DNA from: UBA724 sp964229545
GTDB taxonomy: Bacteria > Bacteroidota > Bacteroidia > Flavobacteriales > Flavobacteriaceae
NCBI GenBank assembly: GCA_964229545.1
Contig: CAXRDP010000013.1
Location: 1 to 41,519, forward strand
DNA: 41,519 bases
Direction of reading: 5' to 3'
Shown here: positions 16,072 to 25,041 of the stretch, piece after piece
How positions within the stretch are numbered: position 1 is the stretch's first letter
Layout: the number at the start of each line of letters is the position of its first letter
Translations under genes and position numbers: made by a program
Notes under the pieces: model-generated
What the model was told of the DNA's origin: nothing
The model's input: only the letters and a program-made list of their open reading frames with translations
Databases searched by the model: none

Positions 16072-16640
16072 ACAAATAGTTGTTGTACGTTACCGGCAAA
16101 CAGCTTGACCGCAATGGCCATCAGCACAATGCCAAATATTTTTCGAATGACACTTATCCCAGACGTTCCCAATACCCGCTCGATTCGTTTGGAAGACTTG
16201 AGCACCACATAAACGATCAGTATGTTGACCAAGATGGCTACAATAATATTGACGACATGATATTCGGCCCGCATAGACAGTAAAGTTGTCAGTGTCCCCG
16301 CGCCCGCTATCAGCGGAAAAGCAATGGGGACAATAGATGCAGACTCGGGTGTTTCTTCTTTGTAAAGTTGGATTCCCAAAATCATTTCGAGAGCTAAGAA
16401 GAAAATTACAAAGGAACCCGCTACGGCAAATGAGTTGACATCAATACCAATAAGAGTTAAAATCTTTTCCCCTAAAAACAAAAAGGCAATCATGATTAGA
16501 CCCGCCACCAGCGATGCCTTTTCGGATTGTATGTGTCCTAATTTTTTACGCAAACCGATAATAATGGGTGTGCTCCCGATAATATCTATCACCGCGAAAA
16601 GCACCATACCAGCTGTTAGAATTTCTTTGAGATCAAACAT
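16068..16640 (-). CDS. MarC-family integral membrane protein
   Basis: This is a 190-residue membrane protein of the MarC (UPF0056) family with about six helices. Typical segments are LFAVIDIIGSTPIIIGL near the start, the polar LALEMILGIQLYKEE, and AFPLIAGAGTLTTLLS in the second half. The function of the family is unsettled, and no resistance role should be assumed. I chose the ATG at 16638-16640. The longer reading crosses an exact -7 promoter box that ends 4 bases before this ATG. Confidence 0.9.
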   Translation of the reverse strand: MFDLKEILTAGMVLFAVIDIIGSTPIIIGLRKKLGHIQSEKASLVAGLIMIAFLFLGEKILTLIGIDVNSFAVAGSFVIFFLALEMILGIQLYKEETPESASIVPIAFPLIAGAGTLTTLLSMRAEYHVVNIIVAILVNILIVYVVLKSSKRIERVLGTSGISVIRKIFGIVLMAIAVKLFAGNVQQLFV

Positions 16641-16644
16641 AGAG

Positions 16645-16652
16645 CAAAGATA
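16645..16652 (-). promoter_or_regulatory. marC-type gene promoter -7 element
   Basis: The minus strand reads TATCTTTG, an exact TAnnTTTG match, ending 4 bases before the MarC ATG. A TTG lies 25 bases upstream (16678-16680), somewhat too far. Transcription would start at or next to the A of ATG. Confidence 0.5.
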
Positions 16653-16707
16653 CAATTCGGGGGGAAATAGCACTTTCCAACTGCCAAATATTTGATAGTT
16701 TCGCAAT

Positions 16708-17289
16708 ATGTTTCAGTTGGACAATACCTTGATATCAGAGGAACTGCTAGAGGAACACTTTTGTTGTGATTTACAGGCTTGCAAGGGAGCTTGTTGTGTG
16801 GCAGGAGAGGCCGGTGCCCCACTTGACAAAGAGGAGGTTTCTTTACTTGAAGAGTTGTATCCTAAAATTGGGCCTTTTTTAAATGACAATGGCCGTAATG
16901 CGATTGCACAACACGGCACTTCGGTGGTGGCTGCCGATGGTAGTTTGGAGACCCCTTTGGTAGACGGGAAGGAGTGTGCCTATACCACTTTTGATTCACG
17001 CGGTGTGGCTCATTGCGGAATCGAACAAGCTCATAGAGCGGGGGTCATTGACTGGCAAAAGCCCATTTCGTGCCATCTATACCCAGTGCGCGTGCAGCAC
17101 TATTCTGCATTTACGGCTGTCAACTATCACCGCTGGCAAATTTGCCAAGCTGCTTGTGATTTGGGTTCCAAAAACAAGCTCCCCATATACCAATTTGTCA
17201 AAGAAGCTTTGGTCAGAAAATTTGGGCAACCATGGTTTGAAGCACTTGAACAAACAGCCCAATCCTACGCGGCTCAAACAAGGCCTTAA
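16708..17289 (+). CDS. DUF3109 family cysteine-rich protein
   Basis: This 193-residue protein matches the DUF3109 family, common in Bacteroidota. Ten cysteines are grouped: C19, C20, C25, C29 and C30 near the N-terminus in FCCDLQACKGACC, then C90, C103, C122, C146 and C150. The pattern suggests a metal or iron-sulfur cluster site like that of the YkgJ zinc/iron-chelating family. Function is unknown. A near-match -7 box (TAGTTTCG, 16696-16703) ends 4 bases before the ATG, again implying a leaderless transcript. It diverges from the MarC gene. Confidence 0.88.
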   Translation: MFQLDNTLISEELLEEHFCCDLQACKGACCVAGEAGAPLDKEEVSLLEELYPKIGPFLNDNGRNAIAQHGTSVVAADGSLETPLVDGKECAYTTFDSRGVAHCGIEQAHRAGVIDWQKPISCHLYPVRVQHYSAFTAVNYHRWQICQAACDLGSKNKLPIYQFVKEALVRKFGQPWFEALEQTAQSYAAQTRP

Positions 17290-17332
17290 ACAAACGTGGT
17301 GAAAGTTGTCAATTGATGCTACTCTCGTAAAG

Positions 17333-17363
17333 TGGTTTTTAACCATCTGAAAACCAGATTTTT
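17333..17363 (+). terminator. Possible terminator after the DUF3109 gene
   Basis: ATCTG (17345-17349) and CAGAT (17355-17359) can pair and are followed by a run of T. The same stretch can instead pair TGGTTTT (17333-17339) with AAAACCA (17350-17356), so two folds exclude each other. The stems are short; this is a weak terminator call. Confidence 0.3.
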
Positions 17364-17426
17364 ATGACTCCCTAAGTGTCAAAGAAAAGTAGGAAAACCC
17401 TGAACGAATGTTAAAAACTAAGTGCG

Positions 17427-17455
17427 TTTGTGAACAACTAAGTCTTTTATTTTTC
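17427..17455 (+). promoter_or_regulatory. nrdB promoter candidate
   Basis: TTTG (17427-17430), 17 bases, then TATTTTTC (17448-17455), a 7-of-8 match to the -7 box. Two copies of AACTAAGT (17416-17423 and 17436-17443) flank and overlap the spacer, and could be a regulator site. The leader to the ATG is about 60 bases. Confidence 0.45.
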
Positions 17456-17471
17456 CAAAAAAATTGAAAGA

Positions 17472-17495
17472 TTTGTGAGGTTCTTTTTTCACAAA
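17472..17495 (+). promoter_or_regulatory. Hairpin in the nrdB leader
   Basis: TTTGTGA (17472-17478) and TCACAAA (17489-17495) form a perfect 7-bp inverted repeat with a 10-base loop, about 29 bases ahead of the nrdB ATG. It could act as an RNA hairpin or a DNA operator. Confidence 0.4.
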
Positions 17496-17523
17496 AAATT
17501 TACAAAACAATAACAATAACACT

Positions 17524-18504
17524 ATGTCTGCAGTCGAACCCATTTTGCAAGAAAACAAAAACCGCTTTGTGATTTTTCCTATTGAGCACCACGACATTTG
17601 GGAGTGGTACAAGAAACAGGAAGCATGTTTTTGGACGGCAGAAGAGATCGACTTGCATCAAGACTTAACCGACTGGAGCACCAAGCTCAATGATGACGAA
17701 CGCTATTTTATCAAACATATTTTGGCATTTTTTGCAGCTTCAGACGGCATAGTTAATGAGAACTTGGCAGAAAATTTTGTGAATGAGGTGCAATATAGTG
17801 AGGCGAAGTTTTTCTATGGGTTTCAGATTATGATGGAGAACATCCATTCAGAGACATACTCTTTATTGATCGACACTTATGTGAAAGACGAGGCAGAAAA
17901 AGACAGTCTTTTCCGCGCTATTGAAGTTTTTCCAGCCATCAAGCGCAAAGCGGATTGGGCCTTGCGATGGATAGAGTCTGATTCTTTTGCGGAGCGACTT
18001 ATAGCCTTTGCGGCTGTAGAAGGAATCTTCTTCTCAGGAGCTTTCTGCTCTATATTCTGGCTTAAAAAACGCGGATTGATGCCCGGACTCACTTTCTCCA
18101 ATGAGCTTATCTCTCGCGACGAGGGGATGCACTGTGACTTTGCGGTTCATTTGCACAACAAGCACTTGGCCAACAAGGTTCCGCCGGCGCGTATTCGCGA
18201 GATTATTCTAGACGCACTCTCCATTGAACGTGAGTTTATTACCGAATCACTTCCCATAAGCCTGATCGGTATGAATGCCAAGCTCATGACCCAATACCTT
18301 GAATTTGTAACCGACCGACTGTTGGTAGAATTAGGACTCGAAAAAGAGTACAACGTAACCAACCCGTTCGATTTTATGGATATGATTTCGCTACAAGGAA
18401 AAACCAATTTCTTTGAAAAGCGTGTGTCCGAATATCAAAAAGCGGGTGTTATCAAACAAGAAACCGAGGAAACCGAAAAGTACAGCTTCGACGAAGATTT
18501 TTAG
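17524..18504 (+). CDS. nrdB: Ribonucleotide reductase class Ia, small subunit
   Basis: NrdB holds the diiron-tyrosyl radical that starts ribonucleotide reduction. The 326-residue protein is of the eukaryote-like R2 type. The first metal ligand is D47 in DLTDW, followed by E105 and H108 in MENIHSETYSLLIDTY with radical tyrosine Y112, then EGIFFSG and SRDEGMHCDF for the remaining ligands. The C-terminus YSFDEDF matches the R2 tail that docks into the large subunit. A gap of 88 bases separates it from nrdA. Confidence 0.96.
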   Translation: MSAVEPILQENKNRFVIFPIEHHDIWEWYKKQEACFWTAEEIDLHQDLTDWSTKLNDDERYFIKHILAFFAASDGIVNENLAENFVNEVQYSEAKFFYGFQIMMENIHSETYSLLIDTYVKDEAEKDSLFRAIEVFPAIKRKADWALRWIESDSFAERLIAFAAVEGIFFSGAFCSIFWLKKRGLMPGLTFSNELISRDEGMHCDFAVHLHNKHLANKVPPARIREIILDALSIEREFITESLPISLIGMNAKLMTQYLEFVTDRLLVELGLEKEYNVTNPFDFMDMISLQGKTNFFEKRVSEYQKAGVIKQETEETEKYSFDEDF

Positions 18505-18523
18505 TACGGCTCAACATTTTCTC

Positions 18524-18558
18524 ATTGCAACATTATCTCCCGTCTGACGGGCTGCAAT
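18524..18558 (+). other. Nested hairpin between nrdB and nrdA
   Basis: An inner dyad CCCGTCTGACGGG (18539-18551) is enclosed by ATTGCA (18524-18529) and TGCAAT (18553-18558). No T-run follows, so it is not a classical terminator. It could set the relative amounts of the two subunits or protect mRNA ends. Confidence 0.45.
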
Positions 18559-18592
18559 ACTGTTCGCAAAAAACTATTAAGACCGAAGAAAA

Positions 18593-20995
18593 ATGTATGT
18601 AGTAAAAAGAGATGGGCGTAAAGAACCCATCATGTTCGACAAAATTACGGCACGCGTCCGCAAGCTCTGTTATGGACTCAATAACCTAGTAGATCCAGTC
18701 AAAGTGGCCATGCGTGTTATTGAAGGATTATATGACGGGGTGACCACCTCCGAATTGGACAACCTAGCGGCAGAGACTGCGGCAACCATGACGACCACTC
18801 ACCCGGACTATGCGCTGTTGGCCGCGCGTATTTCTGTGTCTAACCTCCACAAGAATACCAAGAAATCCTTTTCCGAAACCATGACAGACCTCTATGAGTA
18901 TGTCAACCCACGTACCGGGAAAAAAGCGCCCCTTCTTGCGAACGATGTCTTTAAAGTCATTAAAGACAATGCCGAATTGCTTGATTCCACAATTATCTAC
19001 AACCGTGATTTCGGCTATGACTACTTTGGTTTTAAAACCTTGGAGCGTTCCTATCTTTTAAAAATCAACGGACAGATAGCTGAGCGCCCCCAACACATGC
19101 TGATGCGTGTTTCGATCGGGATTCACTTGGACGACCTAGACGCTGCTATTGAGACCTACCACTTGATGTCCAAAAAATATTTCACTCACGCAACGCCCAC
19201 TCTTTTCAACTCGGGTACGCCCAAACCCCAAATGTCTTCTTGCTTTTTGTTGGCCATGCGTGATGACAGCATTGATGGCATCTATGACACCCTTAAACAT
19301 ACAGCTAAGATTTCTCAGTCTGCAGGCGGAATTGGTTTGTCTATTCACAACATCCGCGCCACAGGCTCTTATATCGCAGGAACTAACGGAACTTCAAACG
19401 GTATTGTCCCCATGTTGCGCGTCTACAACGACACAGCTCGCTACGTGGACCAAGGAGGTGGAAAGCGCAAGGGTTCTTTCGCTATCTATGTAGAGCCATG
19501 GCATGCCGATATTTTTGATTTTTTAAACCTGAAGAAAAACCATGGTAAGGAAGAAATGCGCGCACGCGACTTGTTCTACGCCATGTGGATTCCCGATTTG
19601 TTTATGAAGCGGGTCGAGGAGGACTCTACTTGGACTTTGATGTGTCCCAATGAGTGTCCAGGACTTTTTGACTCACACGGGGATGAATTTGAAAAAAGAT
19701 ACATCAAGTACGAAAAGGACAACAAAGGCCGCAAAACGGTTAAGGCTCGTGAGCTATGGGAGAAAATCCTCGAGTCACAAATCGAAACAGGGACTCCCTA
19801 CATGCTTTACAAAGACGCTGCGAATCGCAAGTCCAACCAGAAGAATTTGGGAACCATACGTTCGTCCAATTTGTGTACTGAGATTTTAGAGTACACCTCC
19901 AAAGACGAGGTAGCAGTTTGTAACTTGGCCTCAATTGCCTTACCTATGTTTGTTAAGGATGGTTCATTTGACCATAAAGGATTGTTCAACGTAACTGTGA
20001 GAGCTACCAAAAACTTAAATAAGGTCATCGATCGCAACTACTACCCCGTAAAGGAAGCAGAAAACTCAAACTTCCGCCACCGACCCGTAGGTTTGGGCGT
20101 ACAAGGACTTGCGGATACTTTTATCAAGTTGCGCATGCCATTTACCTCTGACGAGGCCAAAGCGTTGAACCAAGAAATATTTGAGACCTTGTATTTCGCG
20201 GCATTAACTGCGTCCAAAGATTTGGCCAAAACAGAAGGGCCATATGAGTCCTATGAAGGCTCTCCCATCTCAGAAGGTGAATTCCAGTACAACCTTTGGG
20301 GCATCAAAGATGAAGAGCTCAGCGGTCGTTGGGATTGGGCCAAGTTGCGGAAAGACATCAAAAAGCATGGCGTTCGCAACTCCTTGTTGGTAGCGCCGAT
20401 GCCGACTGCGTCCACTTCTCAAATATTGGGCAACAACGAATGCTTTGAGCCCTATACATCCAATATTTATACCCGTCGCGTGTTGTCCGGAGAGTTTATC
20501 GTAGTCAACAAGCACTTATTGGAAGACTTGGTGCGTTTGGGCTTGTGGAATGAAGACCTCAAGCAAGAACTTATGCGTGCCAACGGTTCTGTACAGCAAA
20601 TAGATGTGATTCCTGATGACATCAAAGAACTCTACAAAACGGCTTGGGAATTGAGCATGAAAGACATCATCGACATGTCGCGTCAAAGAGGCTACTTTAT
20701 TGACCAGTCACAATCGCTCAACTTATTTATGGAAGGGGCCACCATGGCCAAGCTCACCTCGATGCATTTCTATGCGTGGAAGTCGGGTCTTAAAACAGGA
20801 ATGTACTATTTGAGAACCAAATCGGCGGTAGATGCTATCAAGTTTACATTAGAGAAAAAGGAAGCCGAGCCGGCCAAAAAAGCAGAAGCGGCATCGGCCG
20901 TAGTTGCCGAACCTCTTTCTCCGTCTGAGCTCAAAGAAATGTTGGCTCAGTCGAGAGAGAGTGAAGATGACGATTGCTTGATGTGCGGGTCTTAA
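18593..20995 (+). CDS. nrdA: Ribonucleotide reductase class Ia, large subunit
   Basis: NrdA reduces ribonucleoside diphosphates to deoxyribonucleotides. The 800-residue protein begins with an ATP-cone (about 1-90), the dATP-sensing overall activity switch. Catalytic residues are the disulfide pair C217 (SSCFLLAM) and C443 (VAVCNLASI), plus the N426, C428 and E430 set in SSNLCTEIL. The C-terminal CLMCGS carries C795 and C798, the pair that regenerates the active site. The length is normal. It ends 6 bases from the convergent carboxyltransferase gene, with no clear terminator between. Confidence 0.96.
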   Translation: MYVVKRDGRKEPIMFDKITARVRKLCYGLNNLVDPVKVAMRVIEGLYDGVTTSELDNLAAETAATMTTTHPDYALLAARISVSNLHKNTKKSFSETMTDLYEYVNPRTGKKAPLLANDVFKVIKDNAELLDSTIIYNRDFGYDYFGFKTLERSYLLKINGQIAERPQHMLMRVSIGIHLDDLDAAIETYHLMSKKYFTHATPTLFNSGTPKPQMSSCFLLAMRDDSIDGIYDTLKHTAKISQSAGGIGLSIHNIRATGSYIAGTNGTSNGIVPMLRVYNDTARYVDQGGGKRKGSFAIYVEPWHADIFDFLNLKKNHGKEEMRARDLFYAMWIPDLFMKRVEEDSTWTLMCPNECPGLFDSHGDEFEKRYIKYEKDNKGRKTVKARELWEKILESQIETGTPYMLYKDAANRKSNQKNLGTIRSSNLCTEILEYTSKDEVAVCNLASIALPMFVKDGSFDHKGLFNVTVRATKNLNKVIDRNYYPVKEAENSNFRHRPVGLGVQGLADTFIKLRMPFTSDEAKALNQEIFETLYFAALTASKDLAKTEGPYESYEGSPISEGEFQYNLWGIKDEELSGRWDWAKLRKDIKKHGVRNSLLVAPMPTASTSQILGNNECFEPYTSNIYTRRVLSGEFIVVNKHLLEDLVRLGLWNEDLKQELMRANGSVQQIDVIPDDIKELYKTAWELSMKDIIDMSRQRGYFIDQSQSLNLFMEGATMAKLTSMHFYAWKSGLKTGMYYLRTKSAVDAIKFTLEKKEAEPAKKAEAASAVVAEPLSPSELKEMLAQSRESEDDDCLMCGS

Positions 20996-21001
20996 ACAGC
21001 C

Positions 21002-22603
21002 TCACATTCGAAAAACGCCAAAACTATCGGAGCCTTTGATAGGGGTGCTGTAGACTGCCGCTAAGGAAAGCCCAAGATGTTTTCGAGTATCTCTTGGATC
21101 TATGACGCCATCGTCCCATAGCTCGGAAGTTGCGTGCCAGACACTAGCTTTATTTTCTGCGTCCATTTTGATGGCGTCCTTCTCTTTCTTTAGCAGTTTT
21201 TCATCAATTTTTTTGTTGAGTGATTGGGCGGACTGCCGCTTGATAATTTCCATCACCCCTGACAGTTGTTCGGCGCCCATCACCCCAGCCTTGGAATTGG
21301 GATAAGAGAACAAAAATCGGGGGCCAAAAGAACGCCCACACATGGCGTAATTTCCGGCACCATACGAATTCCCAATCAGCAAACTGATGTGCGGCACTGT
21401 GCTTCCTGCCACGGCGTGTATCATTTGTGAGCCACTATTGATCATCCCATTTTGCTCATAGGTCTTACCAACCATAAAGCCAGTGGTATTGTGTATAAAC
21501 AAGAGTGGCAAATCTTGCTTATTGGCTAATTGAATAAACTGGGTGGCTTTTTGGGCCGATTCGGCAAAGATGACCCCATTATTGGCGATGATTCCCACAG
21601 GATACCCGTTGATTTTTGTCCAACAGCAGACCATAGTAATGCCGTAGTTTTCTTTGAATTCGGTAAACTCCGAATTGTCAACGATTCTTGCGATGACCTC
21701 TCTGACATCAATGGGCTTTTTGAGGTTGGCCGGAACGATTCCCAACAACTCTTCCGCCTTATAGCGGGGGGGTATAATAGGTTTTGAAGGGATAAGGTGT
21801 GGTGTTTGTGGCTTAAGGGTTGCCACTACCTTTCGAGCAATATTGATGGCATCCATTTCATCATCGGCAAGAAAATCTGCCACCCCTGAAATACGGCTGT
21901 GCATCAAAGCACCACCTAGTTCTTCATCATTGGTATCCTCGTTGGTGGCCATTTTTACCAAAGGAGGCCCTGCCAAGAACACCTTGGCGGCACTTTTTTG
22001 CATGATGGTATAGTCCGACATGCCAGGCACATAGGCTCCGCCGGCTGTGGCATTGCCAAAGACCACCGAGATGGTCGGAATGCCTTGCTTGGAGCGCAAA
22101 GACATTTGCCTAAACGTAGCTCCGTAATTGTTAAATACGCGGTCTTGATCGGGTAGGTTGGCGCCTCCACTTTCCACCAGATTGATGGTGGGCAAATGGT
22201 TTTCCATTGCGATTTGACTCAAACGCAAGATTTTTAAACTTGTGGCATAGTCAACGGTTCCGGCCTTACGGGTGCTAAGGTTGGAGTTGATGATACACAA
22301 ACGTCCATTTACATAGCCTATTCCGGCTACGGTAGTGCCACCGGGGCCAAAACCGTTTTCGTGCTGAAGCCCTGCCAAGGGCATCAACTCAATAAATGGA
22401 CTGTCTTTGTCAAGAAGGAGGCTGATGCGTTCTCTGGCTAGGAATTTATTCCGTTTTCTGGCTCTCGCAATAGAGGCTTCGGTTCCTTCTTGTCGGCTCA
22501 ATGCCAAATGGGACTCCAATTGCTTTATAAGCACCTCCATCTCCTCCTTATTTTTAAGGAAGCGATCGCTTTTTGGGTTTATTTGGGAACGAAAGCTTTG
22601 CAT
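21002..22603 (-). CDS. Acyl-CoA carboxylase, carboxyltransferase (beta) subunit
   Basis: This 533-residue carboxyltransferase moves a carboxyl group from carboxybiotin to an acyl-CoA. The two crotonase-like halves are visible: VVFGNATAGGAYVPGMSDY and LAGPPLVKMATNEDTNDEELGGALMHSRISGV in the first, and FIHNTTGFMVGKTYEQNGMI with GNSYGAGNYAMCGRSFGPRFLFSYP in the second. The GGAYVP and GPPLVK forms resemble the methylcrotonyl/geranyl-CoA carboxylase beta group more than propionyl-CoA carboxylase. No biotin carboxylase or biotin-carrier gene is adjacent, so the partner must be encoded elsewhere. It follows the PiT gene after 101 bases and has its own promoter there. Confidence 0.9.
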   Translation of the reverse strand: MQSFRSQINPKSDRFLKNKEEMEVLIKQLESHLALSRQEGTEASIARARKRNKFLARERISLLLDKDSPFIELMPLAGLQHENGFGPGGTTVAGIGYVNGRLCIINSNLSTRKAGTVDYATSLKILRLSQIAMENHLPTINLVESGGANLPDQDRVFNNYGATFRQMSLRSKQGIPTISVVFGNATAGGAYVPGMSDYTIMQKSAAKVFLAGPPLVKMATNEDTNDEELGGALMHSRISGVADFLADDEMDAINIARKVVATLKPQTPHLIPSKPIIPPRYKAEELLGIVPANLKKPIDVREVIARIVDNSEFTEFKENYGITMVCCWTKINGYPVGIIANNGVIFAESAQKATQFIQLANKQDLPLLFIHNTTGFMVGKTYEQNGMINSGSQMIHAVAGSTVPHISLLIGNSYGAGNYAMCGRSFGPRFLFSYPNSKAGVMGAEQLSGVMEIIKRQSAQSLNKKIDEKLLKKEKDAIKMDAENKASVWHATSELWDDGVIDPRDTRKHLGLSLAAVYSTPIKGSDSFGVFRM

Positions 22604-22619
22604 ATTATGTTATTGAAGG

Positions 22620-22648
22620 ATGTACACCATATGTGTATCAGGGTACAT
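22620..22648. promoter_or_regulatory. Nested dyads in the carboxyltransferase gene leader
   Basis: ATGTAC (22620-22625) and GTACAT (22643-22648) are inverted repeats, and inside them TACAC (22623-22627) mirrors GTGTA (22633-22637). The element lies between the expected transcription start and the ATG, a repressor-like position. Confidence 0.4.
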
Positions 22649-22657
22649 ATCCCATGG

Positions 22658-22692
22658 CAAATGTATTAAATATGGGGCAGTTGTTGGGCAAA
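22658..22692 (-). promoter_or_regulatory. Carboxyltransferase gene promoter
   Basis: On the minus strand, TTTG (22689-22692), a 23-base spacer, then TACATTTG (22658-22665), an exact -7 match. It gives the carboxyltransferase gene a start independent of the PiT gene, with a leader of about 50 bases. Confidence 0.5.
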
Positions 22693-22704
22693 CAACATAT
22701 AAGC

Positions 22705-25002
22705 CTATTTGTCTCCTTCTTTGGACACCAATGGATCTACCTTGCTATCATACTTTAGGTAGTACAACTCTATGAGATTCATCGTGGCAGCAATCAGGTC
22801 TTTGGTTTCGAGAAGTAAGCTAAAAAACAAAGTGGTGTTTTTTGGACTGGAGTCATCCTTGCGTGTTCGGGAGACTTGATCGTCTATTTTTCGAACGATG
22901 TCATCGAATAACAGGTTCTTTTTGGGAATAATTTCTTTGATTTGATCAAAGTCGTTGAGGTCAAAAGAAAAGCGAATTTCACCAAACAAGTCCTCCAGCT
23001 GTTCTTGGGTTTGTTTGAGTTCTTTGACCTGAGTGTATTTGAGTTTTTTATGGTTGTTACCGACGTGTTTGTGGCATTTTTTGGTAATGTATTCCAAAGA
23101 CTGACACATATCTTCTAGGCAATCGATGAGGTTGATATAAAAATTACTTGCTGAGACATTATCCTCGTCCAACTCTTTGATGAAATAATACAACTCATCG
23201 CGAAGGCTATCAATTTCGTTGGATAATTTGACCACACTTCGTTTGGTTTTTTTAAGACTTTCCATATTTTCAGTGGCCAGTCCATGTATATTGGTCTTAA
23301 AGATTTCGTTGGCTCTACTGACCATTCGAGACACATTGTAGGCACTTTCGGCAATAAGTCCTTGGACCGAACCGCTTTCTATCAGGTATAGTTCGTCCTC
23401 CTCTTTGAGGGTTTGACTTTCTTTGACACTTCGGGTATAGTTTCGATACAAGATGATAGCGGCCATTACTAAGAGCACAATAATGGCTATGATTCCTCCG
23501 AAATAGATAAGGGTTGCCAACAAAGCACAGGCACTAAAAGCGATGATGGCCGTAAGGAACCAACCGCCGATTACATTGAGCACACCCGCCACACGGTAGA
23601 CAGCGCTATCACTGCCCCACGCGCGGTCAGCCAAAGAGGTTCCCATAGCTACCATAAAAGTCACATAGGTGGTAGAAAGAGGCAATTTGAAAGAGGTAGC
23701 AATGGAAATCAGTACTGCAGCTACGGTGAGGTTGATGGAGGCGCGCACGTTGTCAAAAGCGGGCATATCCCCCTTTTTGATAACTGCTTCTTCCACAACA
23801 GGTTGGGTGAATTGTTTGCTGATATATCCGCCTATGGAAGCAGGAACAACACGATTCACTACAAAAACAGACCCTACAAAAGCACGAACCATTCCTCTTG
23901 AAAGGGCGTTAGACTTGAACCTTTCTTGGGTTTTGTCTTGTCGGGAAAGGTCTATGGTGGTCTTGACCACTTTTCGGGCTTTGGTTGAGGTCCACAATGT
24001 GATGACCATCACCAAACCGGCAAGTACTAAAAATAGGGTTGGCGTGGCTACTTTTTGACTGAGTCCACCCATATTGAACAACTCAGCTGCTGCCCCCGAG
24101 ACCTGCCAGGCTTCATAGGACTGCCAGGCTGCGATGGGCACCCCGATAAAATTGACCAAATCGTTGCCGGCGAAAGCGAGTGCCAAGGAGAAGGTACCTA
24201 CACCAATGATGATTTTGTATACATCCCAACGTGCGACATAAACCCACACCAAACTGAGTGCAGTCCAAAACAACAGCCCCCAAAACACCACCACGCTAAG
24301 GCGAGTTTCGGCAAATTCTTTAAGTGTGAGCCCCCCCAAAATCTGCCAATCGGCGTCGGCAAATGGCGTCCCTTTGATTCCTTTGATAACTATAAAATAG
24401 GTGATGGCCGTCAGTGCCATACCCCCAAACAAAGCGCCCGCCCAAAGGGGTTTGTCCATATAGTGAAAACTCAAAAATAATCGAGAAACATACTGTACAA
24501 TGGCACCGATAGTAAAGGCAAAAATTACCGACAAGAAAATACCCAGGATAATCTGACTTGCCTTGCTGACATTGATAAAGTCCACCAATTCAGACGAAGC
24601 ATTGCCCATATAGACTTTGAGAAGTGCTATGGCCACAGCGGCGCCCAACAATTCAAATACGATCGATACGGTGGTAGAAGTTGGTAGTCCAAGGGTGTTA
24701 AAAAAGTCCAACAGCAAGATGTCGGTAATCATGACGGCCATAAAAATGACCATGATTTCGGAAAACACAAACATTTCTGGGTTGAAGATGCCTTTTCGGG
24801 CGACTTCCATGAGTCCACTGGAAAAAATAGCGCCTGACGCCACACCCAAACTGGCCACAATCATGATGGCTCTAAAAGACAGCGCTTTGGAACCGATGGC
24901 CGAGTTAAGGAAGTTGACCGCGTCGTTGCTTACCCCTACTATCAAATCTGCCAAGGCCAACACGGCTAAGGCAATTAACATAAAGAGGTATAAATTTTCC
25001 AT
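22705..25002 (-). CDS. PiT-family inorganic phosphate transporter with PhoU-like C-terminal domain
   Basis: This 765-residue inner-membrane carrier brings in phosphate using an ion gradient. The two PiT repeats carry SNDAVNFLNSAIGSKAL (near residue 25) and LAFAGNDLVNFIGVPIAAW (near residue 280). About twelve hydrophobic helices are spread over residues 1-540. The last 220 residues are cytoplasmic, helical and charged, resembling PhoU/DUF47 regulators that are separate proteins in many bacteria. The ATG at 25000-25002 is preferred; the longer reading would run into the terminator hairpin upstream. It lies downstream of the TonB receptor, which suggests a shared uptake role. Confidence 0.9.
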   Translation of the reverse strand: MENLYLFMLIALAVLALADLIVGVSNDAVNFLNSAIGSKALSFRAIMIVASLGVASGAIFSSGLMEVARKGIFNPEMFVFSEIMVIFMAVMITDILLLDFFNTLGLPTSTTVSIVFELLGAAVAIALLKVYMGNASSELVDFINVSKASQIILGIFLSVIFAFTIGAIVQYVSRLFLSFHYMDKPLWAGALFGGMALTAITYFIVIKGIKGTPFADADWQILGGLTLKEFAETRLSVVVFWGLLFWTALSLVWVYVARWDVYKIIIGVGTFSLALAFAGNDLVNFIGVPIAAWQSYEAWQVSGAAAELFNMGGLSQKVATPTLFLVLAGLVMVITLWTSTKARKVVKTTIDLSRQDKTQERFKSNALSRGMVRAFVGSVFVVNRVVPASIGGYISKQFTQPVVEEAVIKKGDMPAFDNVRASINLTVAAVLISIATSFKLPLSTTYVTFMVAMGTSLADRAWGSDSAVYRVAGVLNVIGGWFLTAIIAFSACALLATLIYFGGIIAIIVLLVMAAIILYRNYTRSVKESQTLKEEDELYLIESGSVQGLIAESAYNVSRMVSRANEIFKTNIHGLATENMESLKKTKRSVVKLSNEIDSLRDELYYFIKELDEDNVSASNFYINLIDCLEDMCQSLEYITKKCHKHVGNNHKKLKYTQVKELKQTQEQLEDLFGEIRFSFDLNDFDQIKEIIPKKNLLFDDIVRKIDDQVSRTRKDDSSPKNTTLFFSLLLETKDLIAATMNLIELYYLKYDSKVDPLVSKEGDK

Positions 25003-25011
25003 TCGGCAATA

Positions 25012-25041
25012 ATAAAAAAAAGCCCTCAACAAATGAGGGCT
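25012..25041 (-). terminator. Terminator after the TonB-dependent receptor gene
   Basis: On the minus strand AGCCCTCA, a 5-base loop, and TGAGGGCT form an 8-bp stem (25021-25041), followed by a run of eight or more T. It is a textbook intrinsic terminator. It ends only 9 bases before the PiT ATG, so the PiT message either reads through it or starts within it. Confidence 0.85.

Noticed and set aside
17290..17523. Riboswitch (for example cobalamin) ahead of nrdB
   Set aside because: The repeats and hairpin do not match any riboswitch core I can recognise, and class Ia reductase does not use cobalamin.
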